From: Trichostrongylus colubriformis
Lineage: Eukaryota > Nematoda > Chromadorea > Rhabditida > Trichostrongylidae
DNA: 64,000 nucleotides
Direction: 5' to 3'
Assembly: GCA_963978905.1 (NCBI GenBank)
Contig: OZ022257.1
Span: 44,650,203-44,714,202, forward strand
In this document: one piece after another, positions 35,801 through 43,700 of the stretch
How the letters are laid out: each line of letters opens with the position of its first letter
Numbering within the stretch: position 1 is the first letter of the stretch
Position numbers and translations under genes: made by a program
The notes under the pieces: model-generated
The model's database searches: none
Seen by the model: only the letters and a program-made list of their open reading frames with translations
What the model was told of the DNA's origin: nothing

Positions 35801-36276
35801 AAGCACAATTCTTAGAGCCCCTAAAAGAGGGGCGGTTTATTAATCTGACCATTGCCTGGTCTCGCCACGTAATGGCCGCCGTGCTGCAGAAACGACATAC
35901 CGTATCCCATCGGATGTATCGTTGTGCCCACTGGTAAACACATTCTAGAAACAAAGACATGTATTGCGACTGCAAAAAATGTGAGACAAAAAACCGTCGA
36001 AAATATAGAAGAAACACCTACGTGGGACTTGTCATATCATATTCTTGCTGGGGTGTGGGCATATTCGGAATAGTAGGGGTAGCGAATGAAGGCTGAGGTG
36101 CGCCCATCGGTAATGTAGTAGCACCAGCATGATGACCAGTGCCAACATTCAAAGCATCTTGAAATCGTATTCAGGTTGACAAATTGTGATAAATTATCAC
36201 TGAAATTGAGAGATAGTCACCCACCTTGAGTGTACGGCTTTCCTTTACCCCTTTCCCTGGATATAGCACTTGACAT
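14880..36276 (-). CDS. ifg-1: Eukaryotic translation initiation factor 4G (IFG-1-like), 29 exons, 1253 aa
   Basis: Scaffold of the cap-binding complex eIF4F, joining eIF4E, eIF4A and eIF3. Exons in gene order: 36276-36225, 36157-36022, 35944-35850, 35649-35571, 34244-34151, 34095-33936, 27611-27480, 27421-27111, 26946-26819, 24863-24719, 24652-24512, 24438-24277, 24164-23973, 23907-23791, 23722-23645, 22253-22140, 22074-21968, 21836-21707, 20866-20721, 20664-20523, 20451-20269, 20212-20081, 19947-19870, 18379-18266, 18208-18110, 18051-17966, 17911-17833, 17775-17626, 15059-14880. They total 3762 nt, a multiple of three, with all 28 junctions in phase. N-terminus is Gln/Pro-rich (to about 200), then Pro/Glu/Thr-rich. 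YGRAFLY at 478-484 fits the eIF4E-binding pattern YxxxxL-hydrophobic. LHKAENAWKP (about 583-592) precedes MIF4G (about 610-875, with KNVRSLMNK and RFMIMNVVELRQSRWIPRK). MA3 is about 1030-1194 (IPDIWSKLAELLV). The start Met lies 17 nt inside an exon with a TTTCAG acceptor, consistent with SL trans-splicing; a longer upstream isoform is possible because the frame stays open to that acceptor. No W2/AA-box domain follows MA3; the tail is 59 aa. Confidence 0.93.
15240..15540. repeat. Degenerate GGCTGCGTTCATACC-family element in the last ifg-1 intron
   Basis: Ends CATTCAATTTGGTATGAACGC near 15530, and shares the repeated CGCATCCACGATTT phrase with 4007-4346. The left end is not clear. Confidence 0.55.
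16190..16690. repeat. Long palindromic element with a perfect spacer-free core
   Basis: The core 16392-16549 is a perfect palindrome of 79-bp arms centred between 16470 and 16471, with no loop. Similarity continues with a few mismatches for another 30 bp and more loosely outward. Both strands therefore show an ORF starting with the same peptide (MNGRDDASSLPFIP). The outer arms resemble 29620-29740, 45540-45916 and 53651-54063 (GCGTCAC/CTAGCCG blocks). Confidence 0.9.
16978..17441. repeat. TTAA-type MITE, copy B, in the last ifg-1 intron
   Basis: Begins TTAAAGACACCAGAAGGGGG and ends CCCTTCCGGTTCCTTTAA at 17441. Nearly identical to copies A and D. The 123-codon ORF starting inside it is not a gene. 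It lies 184 bp from an ifg-1 exon. Confidence 0.88.
18630..18860. repeat. GGAGGTCAAACTGCC-type repeat in an ifg-1 intron
   Basis: Matches the blocks at 5560-5810: GGAGGTCAAACTGCC, the GGCGC-rich middle and the CACCCCACCAAGATTCGAAC stretch. The last part resembles a tRNA B box on the minus strand (AGTTCGAATCTTGG), but no tRNA fold was found. Confidence 0.5.
18940..19803 (+). mobile_element. Internally deleted mariner transposon in an ifg-1 intron
   Basis: Terminal repeats GGGTGTCCACAAAGTTCGTT and the exact inverse at the right end, flanked by TA. About 864 bp, shorter than the usual 1.3 kb. The remaining frame keeps the helix-turn-helix region remnant (WWTRFTNGNYGIEDK) and the C-terminal catalytic part (HPQYSPEISPCDYHIFRSMQ, then DWVESRPTGFW). 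A 17-base C run at 19432-19448 disrupts the reading frame next to the catalytic WDNA-type motif. Non-autonomous now, but the terminal repeats look young. Confidence 0.88.
20951..21697. mobile_element. TA-flanked TIR element filling one ifg-1 intron
   Basis: Ends TACAGGGGGTGCCAAAAAAA and, inverted, TACAGGGGACGCCAAAAAAG; both then share GTAATTTTG. It occupies 747 of the 840 bp of the intron between exons 18 and 19 of ifg-1, leaving 9 nt at the donor side. A TA target and CAGGGG start suggest a Tc1/mariner-class MITE. No transposase is recognised inside; the 106-codon plus-strand ORF at 21078 has no known motif. Confidence 0.75.
26050..26119 (+). CDS. Possible first exon: hydrophobic N-terminus, antisense within an ifg-1 intron
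   Basis: ATG at 26050 opens 23 codons (starting MNDVKIYCVSLGAVLCVLYL) that form a signal-anchor-like hydrophobic stretch and stop at a GTATGT donor at 26120 in phase 1. It lies antisense in the ifg-1 intron 24864-26818. The plus-strand exon candidate at 32958-33061 is entered in the same phase, so the two could encode a small two-span membrane protein of about 57 aa, but the intron would cross three ifg-1 exons and span 6.8 kb. Phase agreement alone has a one-in-three chance. Confidence 0.22.
26460..26605. repeat. Dispersed repeat shared with 62470-62600
   Basis: Both copies run from a CCTAAAGGTT-like start through CGCCTGAATG to a C-rich stretch and CTCATTGCGA(C/T)AGCACCA. Too short and diverged to assign to a family. 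Confidence 0.5.
27795..28190. repeat. ATCCGCTAAGTATGTCTGTC microsatellite-bearing repeat in the large ifg-1 intron
   Basis: A TACTATACATAATCCGCTAAG start, a (TGTC)n/(TGTG)n run, then a block with GATATCTCACGTTTCACAG and two copies of a GATAAGGGCTGGTAAGG-like phrase. The same start occurs at 41485 and the same blocks form the minisatellite at 42556-43195. The minus-strand ORF here is a shadow. Confidence 0.65.
28409..28475 (+). CDS. Possible signal-peptide exon, antisense within the large ifg-1 intron
   Basis: ATG at 28409 begins a textbook-like secretory signal (MINMRSIFVIVAIFHAVSA) and reaches a GTATTG donor after 28475 in phase 1. It lies in the 6.3-kb ifg-1 intron (27612-33935), on the opposite strand. 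Read without splicing, the ORF stops after 29 codons. It is an alternative partner to 26050-26119 for the terminal exon at 32958-33061, and this pairing would keep the whole nested gene inside one ifg-1 intron. No family is recognised. Confidence 0.2.
28974..29100. repeat. Small palindromic element with ACCAGTTG ends
   Basis: ACCAGTTGAGCAAGCGCTCA at the left pairs with GCGATAGCTCAACTGGT at the right. The right half (GCGCAGTAGTGTGCG) matches 43621-43895, a larger member of the same family. Confidence 0.6.
30540..31230. other. Unidentified region with long open frames on both strands
   Basis: Plus-strand 140-codon and minus-strand 138-codon ORFs overlap at 30715-31197, and several hydrophobic minus-strand frames lie below. 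No family is recognised and no splice chain could be built. It may be an eroded gene inside the ifg-1 intron or chance. Confidence 0.25.
31878..32770 (-). mobile_element. Degenerate mariner transposon in the large ifg-1 intron
   Basis: Terminal repeats TTAGGTTGTCCCAAAAGCCT (right, minus strand) and TTAGCTTGTCCCAAAAGTCT (left). The minus-strand ORF has the mariner N-terminus (helix-turn-helix, SFSNGEIDMKDKPRLG), an internal deletion, then the catalytic-type HDDARSH. The last part is in another frame, and the third catalytic Asp of the SPDxAPSDYH motif reads Gly (APSGYHL). About 893 bp. Dead copy. Confidence 0.88.
32958..33061 (+). CDS. Possible last exon of a small membrane protein, antisense within the large ifg-1 intron
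   Basis: A strong nematode acceptor (run of eight T then CAG) ends at 32957. The frame entered with two leading nucleotides gives HIIRKPSINVCLVLIICLWF, then ASLYFSKMGQLMN and a TGA at 33061. The central 17-18 residues form a good membrane span flanked by basic residues. A strong acceptor followed at once by a membrane-span ORF and a stop is more than expected by chance, but no 5' partner is proven (candidates 26050-26119 and 28409-28475, both phase-compatible). Confidence 0.3.
33175..33507 (+). other. Unassigned 110-codon ORF in the large ifg-1 intron
   Basis: Open from 33175 to a TAG at 33507, with normal-looking composition (WELFATRRVCKCVPKV at the start, DVAYYNIILTYVICRVLL at the end). 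No motif, splice site or relative was recognised. Listed so that it can be tested; it lies just downstream of the exon candidate ending at 33061. Confidence 0.2.
34965..35425. repeat. Inverted-repeat block rich in AATCGCG/CGCGAAA phrases
   Basis: Short phrases such as GAATTCGCCATTCTGGC, GCATGATCGCGAAACAG and GATCCCGCAATTTGG alternate in both orientations. Similar style is seen at 31330-31600 and 44645-44950 (TTTGCAGTTTGCGATTGCAG). Probably one MITE family with diverged copies; ends not resolved. It lies in the ifg-1 intron between exons 4 and 5. Confidence 0.4.
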
Positions 36277-36293
36277 AATATGAGTTTGAGAAA

Positions 36294-36300
36294 CTGAAAC
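36294..36300 (-). promoter_or_regulatory. Likely SL trans-splice acceptor of ifg-1
   Basis: On the minus strand GTTTCAG ends at 36294, 17 nt before the chosen start codon of ifg-1. No upstream coding exon was found within the window, so a spliced-leader acceptor is the simplest reading; a cis-acceptor from a distant 5' exon is the alternative. Confidence 0.5.
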
Positions 36301-36814
36301 ATGCACAACCGTTTAGCAATACCGTCGAGCTGCCTACTAATCATCCCAATCAATATATGTGAGAAAAAACAGAGGCCTACACACTAAATACCGACAAGCA
36401 CATCACTTGGGTGCAATGGAGACGTCCAAATAAATGCCAACCATTAACACACAAACGTGTCAGAAATAGATTAATGAACAAAACAGATCAAAACGATCAT
36501 AACACCATGGTAAGGCGATCAATACTCGAAATTCAGGGCAGATTTTTTGCTAAGAGGTCCTGTGCGGAAAACGTTGTGTGTGTTTCAGACGCCGTACCAG
36601 CTGTGTTGGTCGTAATTGCGAAACTTGCCTGACATACATCGAGCAAAGGTCGGTAACATTATTGAATTCATCTTTCGTCATAGTTGTCGGCTGTTAATTC
36701 ACGGAGACGGTTTGTTTCTCACGATGATTTGAGCAGACGATGGTCCAGAGTGTGTTATATAGTGTTTCATTGGCAGGACAGCCTTTTACTTTTCGAATTT
36801 TGTTTTAACTTTAT

Positions 36815-37680
36815 GCACTATTAAACCCCTAGATACCGCGAGTAAGTCAAAAAATAATTGTCGCTGAAACTTTGCGCATTGGGTTATATAGGGTGCTGAC
36901 CACGAACATGACATCCGTTATGATGTTGATACCAATTTGATGCAATTGCACCAAAGTGGTGCAACCACTTCTTTCATAGTTTTGCTTAAAATTGTCAACC
37001 AGAGGTTATTTAGAGTGCTGATCACGAATATGAGGTGCTATGGGAGTTAGGGGGGGCCACTCGACAAAAGCAAAAGTCGCCCCCAATTCTTGCTTATAGG
37101 CACGCCTAAGGTTATTTTATGCCTAGATACAGATAATTTACTGAGAAAATGATTGAATTAATCTTCCACTGGTATATTACGAAAAATTCACTTCAACTAG
37201 ACTGAACAACCACTTACACGTATTTGCTTAAGCCTAGGGAAAGGAAACCTCCTTCCCCAAGGCTTAGGCTAACATAGGATGAAAAAGAAGCACAGAATCG
37301 TTTCTATGCAGAATTCGAACCCGATTTGGCTAGCGCTATGGCTTCTCTGCGCTCAGCCATGGCGTTAGAGACGCAGAGCACAGTGCGCTGGCCCCCCCTA
37401 ACTCCCATAGCACCGAATATGACATTAATTTTTAGTGCGAATCACGTTTGGCTCAGGATGACGCCGTTCTCGTTCATTTGCGCTGTAGTGCTGCTAATGT
37501 AGCTGAAGAGCGTTAGATTCCCGCTGTCGCCTTTCACCTTTATCCTGCAGTCATAAATTTGCACATTCAAGCATGTATTTTGTGTGGTAAAGAATGAAAG
37601 GGTTTTCCTCAAGGCTTGTGCAGTACGTAACATTGCGTCATAAATCGCAGTACGTAACATTGCGTCATAAAACGCGTACG
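36815..37680. repeat. GGCACTATTC-family element split by a nested insertion
   Basis: GCACTATTAAACCCCTAGAT at the start and the CGAATATGACATCCGTT block match 57-707. At 37026 the element is interrupted by the insertion 37034-37414, then continues with GAATATGACATTAATTTT. The right end is diverged. Confidence 0.75.
37034..37414. mobile_element. MITE with 8-bp target duplication, nested in a GGCACTATTC element
   Basis: Ends GGTGCTATGGGAGTTAGGGG and its exact inverse; flanked on both sides by GAATATGA (37026-37033 and 37415-37422). Eight-bp duplications occur in hAT and Merlin elements; the GG start fits Merlin better. The minus strand inside carries a tRNA-like A box (TGGCTGAGCG) and B box (GGTTCGAATTC) at about 37310-37370. 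No coding capacity. Confidence 0.88.
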
Positions 37681-38471
37681 CTCTTTTTTTCCATTCACTA
37701 ATTTACTGATCTACCCAAATTATCTTACTTGACCACATTTGTTTACATGAAAAAGCCGAAGCTTCTTTCTTCTACGCCGAGTTGTTGTACTCCCGGATTT
37801 ACAATACCTTTAGTTTCTTACTTTCGTGCTGCTGTTAATTTGAGAAGTTTTCGAGGGTCAGCAGTAGTTGCGTGAAGAACTGTTGATGGGTGGGATAGTT
37901 ATTGCTTATTCTCGCTCGCATTCCTCTAGTTTTTCGTGCTGAGGAGCATGAGAAAGTAGCTTGGTTTGTCAGTAATGTTGGAAAAAATGTCGCAAACAGT
38001 TCTCACGTGCCCACCTGTCAATTAATTAATGTCAGATACATCTTCAACCCTAGCGATTTGTTTGCTTCATCGTTTTCTTTGTGAGGCGTGGTTTGATGGA
38101 AACAGAAGACCGGACACGGTTTTCTGCAGTTGGAACGATTACTGTTAGTTTTACGTGTGACGTTCGATCATTCACGTGTAACGTTTGATCAGTCAGTTTT
38201 ATCATTTGCTAATGGGACGTTGTGGAAGTCTCGCTGTAAAGAGGCTCTCATGTACGGATGAAATAGAAAAATTGGCACAACAAGGCTCTGTTCAGATTAC
38301 TTTAGGCTAATCTACCTCTAAGCTAGTACTGAAGCAGGGTGGAAAGGTCACTTCATTGTGATGGATTCAGTGCACTTCGAGCATTTCCACGGACACAGTC
38401 GAATTGATCAGTTGCCACCTAATCCGATGCGGATCTTCCAGTTGAATCGGGTGCTAATCAGGGATTGGCCT

Positions 38472-38667
38472 TTAAAGACACCAGGAGGGGGTAATTTTGG
38501 CTTACTGTAGAAGAGACTTAGTGTGGACGAGTTTGAGTGGCCGCCATTGCACAAACTCGCCAATTGACGCCTTGGCATGGTGCCAAAAGAGGATGGTTCT
38601 ATTATAGATTTGTTTTTTCCTTTTAGTTTTTACTTGTTCTTTCTTATATTGTTTCTAGATGTACTTA
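38472..38667. repeat. TTAA-type MITE, truncated copy C
   Basis: Begins TTAAAGACACCAGGAGGGGG and matches the first 195 bp of copies A and B, then stops exactly where the GGGTCAA element starts at 38669. The missing right half is not found beyond that element. Confidence 0.8.
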
Positions 38668-38668
38668 C

Positions 38669-38881
38669 GGGTCAATTAAAGTCGAGGGGGGGACGCAAAA
38701 TCTTCACCCACGTCCAAGCTTCTTTCCCTTCCTAGGGTTAGGCTAAAGCAGATGAGACCTATGCTTAGACAGATGCTTTTCAGTGTGGGAGGAGGGGATA
38801 TCAGTTTTAGCCTAGGCCTAGTAAGGGAAAGGAGCATCGACGTCGACGCAAAGTTGCGTCTCCCCCGACTTTATTTGACCC
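38669..38881. repeat. Palindromic GGGTCAA..AAAGTCGAGGGGG element, copy 1
   Basis: Ends GGGTCAATTAAAGTCGAGGG and TCCCCCGACTTTATTTGACC(C). The arms share CCTAGG/CTTAGGCTAAA(A/G)C phrases. Copies at 40029-40235 and 41883-42099. Confidence 0.85.
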
Positions 38882-40028
38882 TTCTGAGATTTTCAGGTAT
38901 AGAAATGCACAATTAAGAAGATCCATAAGTAAACAAGTGAAATATGTCATTAGAAAACAGTCTAAAGAGGAAATAATGCAAAAATAAGGTTACATCAGGC
39001 CGAAGACAAGCTTTAAAATGAACGAAGCGTGGCTTGGCCATGGAAGCTTGCAGTTCGGACGGAAGCGCGCCCTGGGGGCAAATAGCGCCCTATGGCGCGT
39101 TTTTCAACGCCGGTTTCGTTACACATTGTATCTACGGAACCCACATGTTTGTTTTCAGACGCCATTGTTTTTGTAAACGTTATTCCGCCCTTGCCCCCTC
39201 CCGGTGCCTTTAACAATGTGAGGAGACTGCTCCTTCCGCATCAGATTCTTTGCCACGTCGTTTTCCAACAAAGACTCGAAAATGCCTTTGTTTCGCTGTT
39301 GATACAGAGCCTGAGATATTCGATGGTGCTTCGTCTTGGGCTTCTTTTCCTGCAAGCGCTTAGTATAACGCCTTAGTTCGTGTTTCCCTCCACCATGCTA
39401 TTATGAGACCCCGCTAAGAAAGTCTACACTAAATCAAGTGCTCTGCCCGCGGCACTTTCTTTCTGCTCGGCCCATTCAGTTTATTTATCTTGTTACTTAC
39501 TTTCATAACTTATTTGTTTTTATTTATGGATTGAATATGAGGTAGACGCAGGAAATAACGTAGAGATTAAGAATGACATCACCAAAATTCATATTATCGT
39601 GGTCTTTTCAATCCATCGTAGCTACTACTTAATCATTTGATAATTTTTATGACGCCGCATAGATATATCAATGATCATAAAAAAAAACAGAGCTTTACAA
39701 GGTCTTTGACAGGGTAGGTGCACGCAAAGTTTTTTGGGACAGTACCACGTGAGTTGGTAATATACCTCGTATATCACATAATAACTCTGCCACATTTAAG
39801 CCTGATGAAGGCGCTAGGCATCGGAATATTGCAGTGTATTTCATCGCGCATACATTTCGGGACGTCATCAATTATGTGGCCGGTATGCCTTTACGCGAAA
39901 TGACTGCGCGTGCGCGCTTACAACCAACGCGACGACCAAGTTCACTGAATAAAAGCACTGGAGCGGCTCTATAATCTTGTTGCTGCCTTGCCTATCAACA
40001 ACTCGAATGCCATACAAGCAGAATAAAC

Positions 40029-40235
40029 GGGTCAATCAAAGTGGGGGGGGGGGAGGGAAGAGAGACGCAGGATTTTCACCGACGTCTAAGCTCCTTTCCC
40101 TCCCTTGTCTTAGGCTAAAGCAGATAAGGCAGATGTTTTTCATGTGGAAGGAGGGGATATGAATTCAAGCCTAAGTTTAGGGAAGGAAGAAGCTTCGCGG
40201 CGGTAAAAAGTTGCGTCTCCCCTTTTTAATTGACT
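40029..40235. repeat. Palindromic GGGTCAA..AAAGTGGGGGG element, copy 2
   Basis: Same ends and arm phrases as copy 1, same length class (about 207 bp); a run of G/A replaces the CGAGGGGG part. Confidence 0.8.
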
Positions 40236-40774
40236 CGAATGAACTTTCCCCGTGAGTTTAAGCTCTGTAGGTTGGAACTTGAGTTTCTAGTGAGTGGGCT
40301 TCTTTATACCCAGTCAATAACTTCTGCGTGAAGTTTCTTGGCTTTTTTGGCGATTATTTGCTCTCAAGAACTGAATATTTATGCTCTGCATTCCATTGGT
40401 CTTATGTGGCCTTTGTAGGCTCTAGGCTCCCCTTGTGCGCAATGTAGCCTTTGTGAAGGGGCTACAATATTGAGAAAGGCACTTATTGCCACAATAGAAG
40501 CCAAGAGCTTCGGCAGATCATCAGTGATTCCCTTCCGGTTTTCTACAAATGAATACAATAAACATACCAGTACATAAGTTGGAGAGAGGCAGCAAAGATT
40601 ATGCTTGTGGTACTATGGAAAACCAATACATCCTCTTCATTCTCTTCTATGATAATCTCTTTTGTTAAGGAATTGCGCTTTGCGTTGTTGTTGCATTTCG
40701 TGCCTTCGATTCGTGTTATGTTTCGAAAATTAATTGAAAATACGTAACTTTAAAAATTAACGTAACATAACAAG

Positions 40775-40781
40775 CGTTCAG
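40775..40781 (+). promoter_or_regulatory. Likely SL trans-splice acceptor of the MARCH-type gene
   Basis: GCGTTCAG ends at 40781, two nucleotides before the ATG at 40784. Very short leaders after an AG are characteristic of trans-spliced nematode genes. The polypyrimidine run is weak. Confidence 0.45.
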
Positions 40782-40783
40782 CT

Positions 40784-43700
40784 ATGGGTCTAGTGGCTAG
40801 CTGTATCCTGTCGGTAACAGGTGATGATCGCGTGTGCAAGTTCTGCTATGGTGACGATGATCAAGAAGGAAGATGGATACGACCTTGTATGTGTAAAGGA
40901 TCTCTTAAGGTAGACTTCACATCTTGATTTCACAGTTTTTTATTTGGGAGTGGAACAAGACTTTTCTATCAGCCATTATATAGCAACCTTTTTTGGTCAC
41001 TGTTACAACCAATTTAGTATGTTCCCACTAAAATCTACAACAGTGCCCCTTGTTTCACTTTGGATTCGTTTACTTTACATAAAATACTCAATGTTCTATT
41101 TTTCAGTGGGTCCATTTGCGGTGTTTCGATCACTGGATGGCAAAGGCTCCAGCACAACAGCAAATACAATGTCAGACATGTAGGTAGGAGCAGTGAACTT
41201 TAGCTGTGTTGTTCTGGGTGCCAGAAAAGACTAGGACGTTTCAGCGGTAACATTTCCATAATTGTTCTTATGGGGAGGGGCGAATGGAACTGAGCACACG
41301 TTGCTAGCTACATTTTCCGAGCATTAATGCGCCAATAGAAAGGCATTAGTTTCAAACGTGGCACTTTTTGCTATCGATTTAACACAGTCGAAGATATTTA
41401 TTCTCGGTTTCCACTTCGATAAGTAGGTGGAGCCCACTAGAAAAGTGCCGTGTATAATCTTTTTTTTTTTTGCTTGCCACATCCTACTATATATAATCGG
41501 CTAAGTATGTCTGTCTGGGGTGTGTACCCTAATGTCAGGACGCGCATCGCGACGTTCTCCGCGCGTCATTGGCGCGCGAGTAGTCTGCTCTCGGTGGGAA
41601 TTGCGTGTAATTGCACAAAAGAGCGGTGACCGTATCGACGCCTGTTCTTATCCACTTTGCCGCTATACTGGACTTGTTTTCTTTATTGTTTTCATCTGAA
41701 TATGTATAAATTTAGCTCATTTGGTGTTTCAGTGATCACACAAGAAGTAGTAGGTTGTCCTACTACTTCGCTCGGTTTTTCACATGACGTTCCCCACCCG
41801 GAGTACGATACTGAGACCATCTGCTTATTATTATATAGTACTTCTTTACCGCATAGAAGTATTGTGCTAGTCTACTGTACTTGGGTCAAATAAAGTCGGG
41901 AGGGGGGTCGCTATTTTGCGTCGACGTCGAAGCTCCATTCCCTCTCTAGGCTTAGGTAAAATTGATATCCCCTCCTCCCACATGAAAAAGCATCAATTAA
42001 AGCATAGGTTTCAACTGTTTTAGCCTAAGCCTGGGGGAAAGAAGCTTTGATGAGGGTGAAAATTTCGCGTCTCCCCCCCCCCCTCGACTTTACATGACCT
42101 GCAAGAAGCGCACTGATACAACTTGATACAATTCAAACAATACAATAATGACGAAATAATACAATAACACAATTAATTTGACTATAGTGCGGCATAGGTA
42201 GCAAAAGAAAATTTCCGGATAGCAAATGATGGAAATATTAGGTAACTCAGCATAGAAATTGGAATGACTGCATGCAAAACACTATCATCAACTAAAAATA
42301 AATTGAAACCATGCAAGATGAACTAATTCATGCGAATTTCGACTATTAAAATATAACAAATTCAAAAGCAAACTCAATATCACCGCCAACATGAGTAAAA
42401 GTAGGCGTCGATACGGTCGCTGCCCTTCTGGTGCAATTACACGCGATTTCCACCGAGGCAATGAACTCGTGCGAAAACGTCGCTCGCCGCTTTGTGCCAC
42501 GCGGCGTCCTGACATTAGGGTACACACCCTGTCTGTGTGTGTGTGTGTGTGTGTTTGTCACGAAATTCATATCTCGCGTCGCAGTAGAGCTGGGACCCAG
42601 AATTTTTAAAGTGATATATTGGGTGGTAAGGGAACATCAATGGTGGGGGAACGGAAGTGATAGCAACTGATAAGGGCTGATAAGGAGCCTCGAAAGGCAA
42701 ATGGCGGGAAACTGATATCTCGCCTTACAGTGGAGCTGAGACCCTGAATTTTTAAAGTGATATAGGGGATGGTAAGGGAACATCAATGGTGGGGGAACGG
42801 AAGTGATAGCAACTGATAAGGGCTGATAAGGAGCCTCGAAAGGCAAATTGCGGGAAACTGATATCTCGCGTTGCAGTGGAGCTGGGACCTTGAATTTTAA
42901 AAGTGATATAGGGGGTGGTAAGGGAACATCAATTGGTGGGGGAACGGAAGTGATAGCAACTGATAAGGGCTGATAAGGAGCCTCGAAAGGCAAAGGGCTT
43001 GAACTGATATCTCGCGTTGCAGTAGAGATGGGACCCTGAATTTCTAAAGTGATATGGGGGTGGTAAGGGAACATCAGTGGCGGGGGAACGGAAGTGATAG
43101 CAACTGATAAGGGCTCATAAGGACCTCGAAAGGCTAATGGCGGGAAATTCATATCTCGCGTCGCAGTGGAGCTGAGACCCTGAATTTAAAACAGTATGGG
43201 TGGTGGTATCCAACTGTGGGTAAGCTCCGCCCACGGTGGGCGGGGCGTGCACTGCAGTTACCGTTTTCAGACCGAAGTGCCCCAAACGTGGGGGAAGATT
43301 GATTCAGATTAGTAATGAGTTTCTGAAGGTCAAGAAAGAATTCTGGGCACAGTGTGCGGAGTGTGCGGGGGTGGGCGGAGCTTGGACATTACATGATAAT
43401 GATCTGTGGAGATGGGGACAAGTACGCGATGGGTAGGGCATGGCACAAGAAGTCAAGACCTTACATTGACCAAGTAGAGCTCCGCCCACGGTGGGCGGGG
43501 CGTGCTGAAATGTCCTGTTTTCAGATCGAAAACTGTAGTTGGTCTCGATGTGCCCTAAACGTGGGGAACAGATGGATTTATTTCAGCGATGAGTTTCTGA
43601 CATAAGATCCTTTTATGTATAATCAGTTGGCTGGCGCACACTACTACGCGCGACTCATGATTACGTGCATAATGGGTTCAATGGAAAGCGACTTATCTAT

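Larger units (their letters stand above)
36294..40783. other. Divergent intergenic region between ifg-1 and the MARCH-type gene
   Basis: Holds four element families (listed separately) and no supported gene. 37700-38460 and 38900-40000 show no features that I can assign. 39040-39210 contains GCGCCCTGGGGGCAAATAGC and a CCCCTCCCGGTGCCTTTAA end, probably a remnant TTAA-type element. Promoters of both flanking genes should lie here but no motif stands out. Confidence 0.5.

Noticed and set aside
36411..36632. 73-codon plus-strand ORF upstream of ifg-1
   Set aside because: No splice or motif evidence; composition does not differ from neighbouring intergenic DNA.
42637..43152. 171-codon minus-strand ORF, Pro/Ser-rich with repeated LISPYQLLSLP-like peptides
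   Set aside because: It is a translation of the 145-bp minisatellite; the periodic peptide follows the DNA repeat and frame is kept by chance in part of the array.
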